DNA of 64,000 bases from an uncultured Collinsella sp. (GTDB taxonomy: Bacteria > Actinomycetota > Coriobacteriia > Coriobacteriales > Coriobacteriaceae): the NCBI GenBank assembly GCA_958437495.1, contig CAUBOH010000001.1, positions 1-64,000 on the forward strand. The letters run 5' to 3'. Shown in pieces: positions 58,814 to 64,000 of this stretch. How positions within the stretch are numbered: the stretch's first letter is position 1; each line of letters begins with the position of its first letter. The notes under the pieces are model-generated. The model saw only the letters and a program-made list of their open reading frames with translations. It did not search any database and was not told where the DNA came from. Made by a program: the position numbers and the translations under genes.

Positions 58814-60571
58814 CTACTCGGTATCCTCAACCTCATACGAATCCGCCTCGGCGGGCTCATCGCCTGTCTCCGACGCGGTCTCGCGTGCCTCATCAAACGC
58901 TGCTTTCATGGTCTTGTTGCCCCACGTGAGCTTGCGAATGGTAAGCTCATCGGCCTTGTTGTGGGCCAGGCGCAGATTTTCGGTGCTGCGACGCAAATCG
59001 TCCTTGGTCTTCTCGAGCTGCTTGATGGCGGCATCGATTTCCTTGATTGCCGACTCGAATTGCTTACTCGCCAGGTTGTAGTTGCGCGAGAAGCCGTCCT
59101 TGAACTTTTCCATCTTAGCTTCGAAGTTCGTGACGTCGATATTCTGCTGTTTGTACTCCGCTAGCTCCTGCTTATAGTGCAGCGAACCCATGGCGGCGTT
59201 GCGCAGCAGCGTAATCATGGGAATGAAAAACTGTGGACGGATCACGTACATCTTCTCGTAGCGATAGCTCACGTCCACGATGCCGGCGTTATAGAGCTCG
59301 CTCTCGGGCTCGAGCAGCGTGCAGAGCACCGCGTACTCGCAGCCTTTCTGGCGACGATCGTGATCGAGTTTCTTAAAGAAGTCCTCGTTTTTATGCTTGG
59401 TCGCGGTCTCGTCGTTCTCGTTTTTCATCTCGAACATAATCGAAATGACCTCGTTGCCACTCGCGTCGCACTCGCGGAAGATAAAGTCGCCCTTGGTGCC
59501 CTCGGACGCATCGTTATCCTTCTCGAAGTACGCGTTGGGAAACGCCGTCATGCGCAGACGGTTAAACTCGGTCTCGCAGTGCTGCTCGAGCGACTCGCCC
59601 ACCATCTTGGTGGACAGGCGGACCTTCATGTCCTTAAGACGCTCGATTTCTTCATCCTTGTAGCGAATCAACTCGTCGCTCACGCGCTTGGCCTGCGCAA
59701 GCTCAAGCTCGTGGGCTGCCTTGGCCTGCTCCTCACGCGAATCGCGCACCGCCAGCTCACTCGTGAGCTTTGCGCGGGCCTCATCACGCTCACGCTCCGC
59801 CGCGGCGACCGCCTTCGACAGCTCCATTTTTGCAGAAAGTTCTTGCTCACGAAGCTGCGCACGCAGACCCTCGGCCTCTTGCTCGGACTGAGCCTTTGCA
59901 GCGAAAAACTTCTCTTGTACCTTCGCGCGATAGTCAGTAAGCGTACGCTCGGCCTCGCTGCGAGCGGCATCGAGCTCGCACTGCGACTCGGCAGCAGCAG
60001 CGGCAAGCGCCATCTCCTGGGCCTTGTCCGCCGCGGAGAGCTTTGCCTGCAATTCTGCAATCTGCGCATCGCGTGCGGCTACATCGTTTTGAGCGGCGTT
60101 GCGCGCCGCCGACTCGGCAAGCTTGGCTTCATCATCCTTGCGTCCCAGCTGCGCACGCAAATTGTCGATCTCGCGCTGGAGCTCCGCATTCTCCTTTTGA
60201 ACATCGGCGCGGGCCTCAACCGCCGCGCGCTGGCTTGCGCTCTCACGCTCCGCGGCAGCGCCCTCAAGCTTGGCGCGCAGCTCGGCAAGCTCGGCATCGC
60301 GCTTGGCGACTTCTTGTGCCAGCTGCTGAGCTGCAGCGTTCTTCTGCTCGACAAGCTGAGCGTTGCGCTGAGACTCTGCCTCCTGCAAAGCAGCCGACGA
60401 ACGCGAGCGCTCAAGCTCCAACGCCTGCTCGCCCTCGCGCTGGACCGCCTTCACGCGTTCATCCAGGTCGCGCGAAAACTCGGCGTCGCGCACCTGCTTG
60501 ACGATATCCGCATAGCCGGACGCATCAACCTTAAAAACTTCGCCGCAATGCGGGCACTTAATCTCGTTCAT
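58814..60571 (-). CDS. DUF2130 coiled-coil protein with probable nuclease-like domain
   Basis: The 585-residue protein starts with a zinc ribbon-like CPHCGEVF. A long coiled coil follows (about residues 25-325, rich in Ala, Glu, Arg and Gln, with no Pro), then the DUF2130 domain (about 330-520: RMTAFPNAYFEKDNDASEG, GDFIFRECD, VISIMFEMKNEND, DHDRRQKGCEYAVLCTLLE). The conserved Asp/Glu-Lys pattern (GDF..EMKNE) resembles a restriction-endonuclease-like core, which is only a suggestion. A second coiled helix follows (about 495-545) with an acidic end. The function is unknown. It is a single-gene unit on the minus strand, convergent with the helicase gene. Confidence 0.85.
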   Translation of the reverse strand: MNEIKCPHCGEVFKVDASGYADIVKQVRDAEFSRDLDERVKAVQREGEQALELERSRSSAALQEAESQRNAQLVEQKNAAAQQLAQEVAKRDAELAELRAKLEGAAAERESASQRAAVEARADVQKENAELQREIDNLRAQLGRKDDEAKLAESAARNAAQNDVAARDAQIAELQAKLSAADKAQEMALAAAAAESQCELDAARSEAERTLTDYRAKVQEKFFAAKAQSEQEAEGLRAQLREQELSAKMELSKAVAAAERERDEARAKLTSELAVRDSREEQAKAAHELELAQAKRVSDELIRYKDEEIERLKDMKVRLSTKMVGESLEQHCETEFNRLRMTAFPNAYFEKDNDASEGTKGDFIFRECDASGNEVISIMFEMKNENDETATKHKNEDFFKKLDHDRRQKGCEYAVLCTLLEPESELYNAGIVDVSYRYEKMYVIRPQFFIPMITLLRNAAMGSLHYKQELAEYKQQNIDVTNFEAKMEKFKDGFSRNYNLASKQFESAIKEIDAAIKQLEKTKDDLRRSTENLRLAHNKADELTIRKLTWGNKTMKAAFDEARETASETGDEPAEADSYEVEDTE

Positions 60572-60629
60572 GGCAGCTCCTCGATGGACGCAAATTTCAA
60601 CCGCCTACACTCTACCGCGCCACACGGAC

Positions 60630-60661
60630 AAAAAAGACGCCGCTGCCATAATGGCAACGGC
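60630..60661 (-). terminator. Terminator of the metallophosphoesterase gene
   Basis: Minus-strand stem GCCGTTGCCA / TGGCAGCGGC with a TTA loop, followed by GTCTTTTTTG. It lies about 60 bases after the gene's stop codon. Confidence 0.85.
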
Positions 60662-60668
60662 GCCAGAA

Positions 60669-60701
60669 CCGCCACAAAGGGAACAGGCACCTTTGCGGTG
60701 G
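60669..60701. repeat. Palindrome with ACAAAGG/CCTTTG core
   Basis: Twelve-base arms (CCGCCACAAAGG at 60669-60680, CCTTTGCGGTGG at 60690-60701) pair with two wobble positions around a nine-base loop, directly beside the terminator at 60630-60661. It is redundant as a terminator and may be another REP-like unit. Confidence 0.5.
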
Positions 60702-60721
60702 CTCGTGTCGCGGTTCGAGAA

Positions 60722-61267
60722 TTACAGTCCAAAAAAACCGAGAATCTGGTCACGGCTTACGGGCTTGTACTCGTTGGCATCGAGACCGACATCGTAGCGA
60801 AAAATGGGGCGCTCGCGATCGCGGTTGCGTGCGTTGGTGCGGTCTCCCCTGCTGTGGATATGCCCGTGCAGCATAATGGCGCCGCGCGCCTTGCCATTCC
60901 AGCTGAGCATGGGGTAATGGCTCATCACCAGACGATGGCCCTTTGCGTAACCGGGAGCGATCTCCAGGTAATCGCGCACGTCTTCCCAAATCTGCGGTAC
61001 ATCGGGATCTTCCCAGTCACCGTCATGGTTACCACGGATGAGCGTCACGTTCTGGCATTCGATACGCTCGCGCAGGCGCACCGCCTCCGCCAGGGGCAAA
61101 CGATAGGTAAAGTCACCCAGAATATAGAGGCGGTCATCCGCAGCCACGCACTCATTGATGGCATCGATAACCTTGCGATTCATCTCCTCGACCGAACCAA
61201 ACGGTCGATCCATGTCATGCAAGATATTCGTATCGCCCAGGTGCAGGTCGGCGGTAAACCACATCAT
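60722..61267 (-). CDS. Calcineurin-like metallophosphoesterase
   Basis: The 181-residue protein has the full set of metallophosphoesterase motifs: FTADLHLGDTNI (D and H metal ligands), ILGDFTY, LIRGNHDGDW, VMSHYPML and HGHIHSRGD. It should hydrolyse a phosphodiester or phosphomonoester with two metal ions. Its small size is typical of single-domain YfcE-like enzymes; the substrate is unknown. The start is uncertain: an ATG at 61282 lacks a site, while the ATG at 61267 (MMWFTAD) follows GAGGACAGA and is preferred. It lies downstream of a small acidic protein and the HIRAN gene on the same strand. Confidence 0.85.
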   Translation of the reverse strand: MMWFTADLHLGDTNILHDMDRPFGSVEEMNRKVIDAINECVAADDRLYILGDFTYRLPLAEAVRLRERIECQNVTLIRGNHDGDWEDPDVPQIWEDVRDYLEIAPGYAKGHRLVMSHYPMLSWNGKARGAIMLHGHIHSRGDRTNARNRDRERPIFRYDVGLDANEYKPVSRDQILGFFGL

Positions 61268-61333
61268 CGTCTCTGTCCTCATTTCGCAACGTGTTCAACT
61301 CGTGCTAAGTATACAGACGCAGCGATGCAGCGG

Positions 61334-61513
61334 TTATCCAAAGAGCCCGCCGAACAGGCCGCGGCGGCGCTTGTCCTTTTTATTCGAACCTTTGCCCTGG
61401 GCGTTCTTATCCTTTTGCTTTTTGCGGTCCTGCTCCAACTCATCGTCATCGAGCAGCATATCCCACTCAAACGGATCGTCTGTCAGATCGAACAGGTCGT
61501 CGTCATCAAACAT
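61334..61513 (-). CDS. Small highly acidic protein of unknown function
   Basis: A 59-residue protein whose first half is almost all Asp, Glu and Leu/Phe (MFDDDDLFDLTDDPFEWD), followed by a basic region (DRKKQKDKNAQGKGSNKKDK) and a Gly/Phe tail (GLFGGLFG). No known family. The ATG at 61513 follows GGAGG; an upstream ATG at 61525 adds four residues. It starts 18 bases after the HIRAN stop, so the two are probably one operon. The acidic-then-basic pattern recalls small partner or adaptor proteins. Confidence 0.65.
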   Translation of the reverse strand: MFDDDDLFDLTDDPFEWDMLLDDDELEQDRKKQKDKNAQGKGSNKKDKRRRGLFGGLFG

Positions 61514-61531
61514 GACCGCCTCCATTGCCGA

Positions 61532-61858
61532 CTAGCGAGCATCCACCACATAGAGCCCAACGCGCACCTGATGCCACGGGCTGCGCTCGGGAGCGACCTG
61601 TTGCACACGGGCCTCAAATACGTCCTCGTGGCCGTAATACATCATCAAGGACAGTGGGGCGACCTCGTTTCCTGGAACATAGCCAAGCTTGGTGTTGCCG
61701 TAATAGATTGCAACCGCCTCGGGGTCATGGGGATTATCGCGCTCGGCACACAGCGTCAGCTTATCGCCAACCTTAAGGTCGCCCAGGACCAAGGCACCGT
61801 CGGCATACTGAAATCCTGCGATATGGAACGACAAAAGAACACGCGAAGGCTCGTACAT
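61532..61858 (-). CDS. HIRAN-domain protein
   Basis: A 108-residue protein that is essentially one HIRAN domain: the conserved RDNPHDPEAVAIYYGNTKLG followed by YVPGNEVAPLSLMMYYG. HIRAN domains of eukaryotic HLTF bind the 3' end of single-stranded DNA; bacterial stand-alone versions are often near nucleic-acid enzymes. No other domain or signal peptide is visible. It may be first in an operon with the acidic small protein and the metallophosphoesterase, all on the minus strand. Confidence 0.85.
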   Translation of the reverse strand: MYEPSRVLLSFHIAGFQYADGALVLGDLKVGDKLTLCAERDNPHDPEAVAIYYGNTKLGYVPGNEVAPLSLMMYYGHEDVFEARVQQVAPERSPWHQVRVGLYVVDAR

Positions 61859-61949
61859 AGTAGCTCCTCTAACAGCCGGATAAACCGGCGCTTAACCTTA
61901 TTGAGAAGCTTACGGGCCCGTGCGGACACAAATTCATCCTCATCTGATT

Positions 61950-63329
61950 CTAATGCACGAACATGCGCACGAACTTGTGCTTCCAGCTTGCGTAGGGCGC
62001 ATACCGAAACGGCACGTCCAGCCAGGTTGCCTTGTTCACGATGCTCTTCTTGTGGCTAAACGTATCGAAGCTCTCGCGGCCATGGTACTGCCCCATGCCG
62101 CTCGCGCCCATGCCGCCAAAACCCATATGGCTCGTAGCCAGATGCATGATGGTGTCGTTAACACAGCCGCCGCCAAAGGGCACGTAGCGCACAAAGCGCT
62201 CCTGAACCGCACGGTCCTGGCTAAAGATATACAGGGCCAGCGGCGTCGGACGATCCGTAATAAACGCTTCGGCCTCGTCTAAGCTCTCAAACGTCAGCAC
62301 CGGCAAGATGGGGCCGAAAATCTCCTCCTGCATTACGGCGTCCTCAGGCGCCACGCCGTCTAGGATCGTCGGCTCAATCTTGAGCGACGACTCGCGCGCC
62401 GTGCCTCCCAGCACAACCTTATCGGAGTCGATCAGCCCGCGTACGCGCACGAAATGCTTGGCGTTGACGATATGCCCGTAATCCTCGTTATCGAGCGGGT
62501 GCTCGCCAAACATGCGACGGACCTCTTCCTTGATGAGGCCCAACAGCTCATCGTGCACGCGCACGTCGACCAGCAGATAGTCAGGGGCCACGCAGGTCTG
62601 TCCCACGTTGAGCCATTTACCAAAGGCGATACGCCGCGCCGCGACCTTCAAGTTTGCCGTCGCATCCACGATGCAGGGACTCTTTCCGCCCAGCTCAAGC
62701 GTCACGGGCGTAAGGTTTTTGCTCGCGCGCTCCATGACGAGCTTGCCGACCGGAACGCTACCGGTAAAGAAGATCTTGTCCCAGCGCTCATCGAGCAGCG
62801 CATCATTCTCGGCGCGCCCGCCCTCGACAACTGTCACCAGGCGCGGATCAAATGCCTCTTCACAGATTTGCCTGAGAACTGCGCTGGATGCCGGAGCATA
62901 GGCACTCGGCTTAATGACCACGGTATTGCCCGCGGCAAGGGCGCCAGCGAGCGGCTCGAGCGTCAGCAAAAACGGATAGTTCCAGGGCGCCATGATGAGC
63001 GTGACACCATAGGGCACGGCTTGCGTTTTGCACACGCTTACGGCGTTGGCGAGGTCACACGGACGCAGGCGCGGACGACTCCATCGAGCCACATGTGCTA
63101 TCTGATGACGAATCTCGGAAAGCGACGTGCCGATCTCGCACATATACGCCTCGTCATGCGACTTACCCAAATCGGTCTTGAGCGCATGGGCAATATCGGC
63201 CTCGTGGACCCGTACCGCATCGCGTAAACTCACGAGCGCACGACGTCGAGCATCGACATCAAACGTGGCATGCGTCTTAAAATAGGCGCGCTGATCGGCA
63301 ACGATGCGCGCGATTTCCTCGGTGTTCAT
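61950..63329 (-). CDS. Aldehyde dehydrogenase family protein
   Basis: The 459-residue NAD(P)-dependent aldehyde dehydrogenase is shorter than the 480-500 residues of most classes and resembles the class 3 type. It has NYPFLLTLEPLAGALAAGNT with the cofactor-site region, FTGSVPVGKLVMERA, the glutamate in LELGGKSPCIVDA, the catalytic Cys in VGQTCVAPDYLLV, and EEIFGPILPVL. The C-terminus ends YAPYASWKHKFVRMF. It oxidises an aldehyde to an acid, or to an aldehyde-derived product, but the substrate is unknown. It lies eight bases after the alcohol dehydrogenase stop, on the same strand. Confidence 0.92.
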   Translation of the reverse strand: MNTEEIARIVADQRAYFKTHATFDVDARRRALVSLRDAVRVHEADIAHALKTDLGKSHDEAYMCEIGTSLSEIRHQIAHVARWSRPRLRPCDLANAVSVCKTQAVPYGVTLIMAPWNYPFLLTLEPLAGALAAGNTVVIKPSAYAPASSAVLRQICEEAFDPRLVTVVEGGRAENDALLDERWDKIFFTGSVPVGKLVMERASKNLTPVTLELGGKSPCIVDATANLKVAARRIAFGKWLNVGQTCVAPDYLLVDVRVHDELLGLIKEEVRRMFGEHPLDNEDYGHIVNAKHFVRVRGLIDSDKVVLGGTARESSLKIEPTILDGVAPEDAVMQEEIFGPILPVLTFESLDEAEAFITDRPTPLALYIFSQDRAVQERFVRYVPFGGGCVNDTIMHLATSHMGFGGMGASGMGQYHGRESFDTFSHKKSIVNKATWLDVPFRYAPYASWKHKFVRMFVH

Positions 63330-63337
63330 GGGCCCTC

Positions 63338-64000
63338 CTAGTTCTCGGCCTCAAACATACCACCTGCGATAACTTCGTACATACGCTCGAGCTCCAAACG
63401 GTCCATCAAAAGTGGAACGGGGTATAGCGGATTGGCCTCGGCATCGGCATGGGCCGCCATCTCGGGAATGTCGGAGCGACGAATGCCCGTCACATATTTG
63501 GGGATTCCCAGGGCCTCGTTCATGCGGTCGATCCAATCGATAAAGGCCTCGGCCGCCAGGCTGTCCTGCGCGTTAACCGGCGCGATACCGGCCATGCGGG
63601 CGAGATCGGCAAGCTTGGGGGCGGCGGCGTCACCATAGGTGCGAAGCATATGCGGCAGGATGATAGCGTTGGCCAAGCCGTGCGGAATCCCGTAACGCCC
63701 GCCCAAGCTGTGTGCGATGGCATGCACATATCCAACATAGGAGCGCGTAAAGGCAACACCCGCCTTATACGCCGCCGAAAGCATATTGCGGCGCGCACGC
63801 ATGTTGCCGCCATGCTCATAGGCCTCCAGCAAATTGTCGTGGATGAGCTGAACCGCCTGACGCGCCATCTTGCGCGTGTAGGACGTGGTGCTTCGCCCGA
63901 TAAAGGCCTCGACAGCATGCGTCAGGGCATCCATGCCCGTCTGCCCCGTAATGGAGGCGGGCAGGCCGCGCGTAAACTCGGGGTCGTGCACCGCATAGCG
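63338..64000 (-). CDS. Iron-containing alcohol dehydrogenase, 3' part (cut by window edge)
   Basis: Only the C-terminal part (about 220 residues) is present; the gene runs past the end of the window. It matches the iron-dependent alcohol dehydrogenase family: GQTGMDALTHAVEAFIG with the metal-site His, YVHAIAHSLGGRYGIPHGLA with two His ligands and IILPHMLRTYG. The enzyme interconverts an alcohol and aldehyde with NAD(P)H and, with the adjoining aldehyde dehydrogenase, suits an alcohol/aldehyde/acid pathway. A GTG at 63991 is internal, not the true start. Confidence 0.9.
   Translation of the reverse strand, partial: RYAVHDPEFTRGLPASITGQTGMDALTHAVEAFIGRSTTSYTRKMARQAVQLIHDNLLEAYEHGGNMRARRNMLSAAYKAGVAFTRSYVGYVHAIAHSLGGRYGIPHGLANAIILPHMLRTYGDAAAPKLADLARMAGIAPVNAQDSLAAEAFIDWIDRMNEALGIPKYVTGIRRSDIPEMAAHADAEANPLYPVPLLMDRLELERMYEVIAGGMFEAEN

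Noticed and set aside
59177..62059. A 960-residue plus-strand ORF
   Set aside because: It is antisense to the DUF2130, phosphoesterase, acidic-protein and HIRAN genes, and its Leu/Ala-rich sequence mirrors the coiled coil.
1..64000. CRISPR array
   Set aside because: I found no set of regularly spaced direct repeats. The repeats seen are palindromes, a tandem pair or a single tRNA-end duplication.
1..64000. Prophage or integrative element
   Set aside because: There are no integrase, transposase, relaxase or phage structural genes. The tRNA-Leu repeat is the only hint, and nothing lies between the copies except 115 bases.

Overview
The window is a high-GC, gene-dense bacterial chromosome segment of about 64 kb. 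Its content suggests a gut Coriobacteriia actinomycete close to Collinsella: an infC-rpmI-rplT operon, a RecJ exonuclease fused to a RecQ-type helicase, an LAXTG-type sorting motif, many small intergenic palindromes, and fermentative genes (ferredoxin-linked lactate dehydrogenase, iron alcohol dehydrogenase next to aldehyde dehydrogenase). The genus is inferred from gene content, not from a marker gene. I see no rRNA, CRISPR array, prophage, integrase or intact insertion sequence.

Layout. 1-2030: the translation operon infC-rpmI-rplT (minus strand) and a tRNA-Leu(CAA) gene whose 3' end is repeated about 185 bp away. 2068-14034: transglutaminase-like protein, class II aldolase, MBL hydrolase, Rel (p)ppGpp enzyme, RecJ-helicase, a BASS transporter, a GalT-like protein and CutC. 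14305-15915: a large membrane-anchored extracellular protein with a zinc ribbon. 16305-22605: a branched-chain amino-acid ABC transporter (livKHMGF) with a second binding protein. 22856-31001: homoserine dehydrogenase, a cation/proton antiporter, FGAM synthase and an EamA exporter. 31101-39174: diguanylate cyclase, KdgT permease, AzlCD exporter, HD hydrolase, and an EtfA-EtfB-GlcD cluster that looks like an electron-confurcating lactate dehydrogenase.

39519-42737 is an operon of five small or secreted proteins, one with a cell-wall sorting signal; I cannot match it to a described system. 43651-49269 holds a three-gene cassette: a TerB-N/TerB-C protein, a BrxD-like (DUF2791) ATPase and an Lhr/BrxHI-like helicase. 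It resembles part of type 2 BREX without its methyltransferase, phosphatase or kinase, and is the best candidate here for an under-described, probably defensive, system.

49371-55953 is rich in RNA-modification and methyltransferase genes: bacterial Elp3, a Trm9-like methyltransferase and a TrmB-like enzyme, with a spermidine-synthase-like protein and an XRE/DUF4097 regulatory pair between them. 56053-61858 holds a DUF3516 Ski2-type helicase, a DUF2130 coiled-coil protein, a metallophosphoesterase, a small acidic protein and a HIRAN protein. The window ends with an aldehyde dehydrogenase and the 3' part of an iron-dependent alcohol dehydrogenase.

Many intergenic gaps carry long palindromes. 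Some look like simple terminators; others are nested or tandem and share GGGAC/GTCCC cores, suggesting REP-like or MITE-like repeats.
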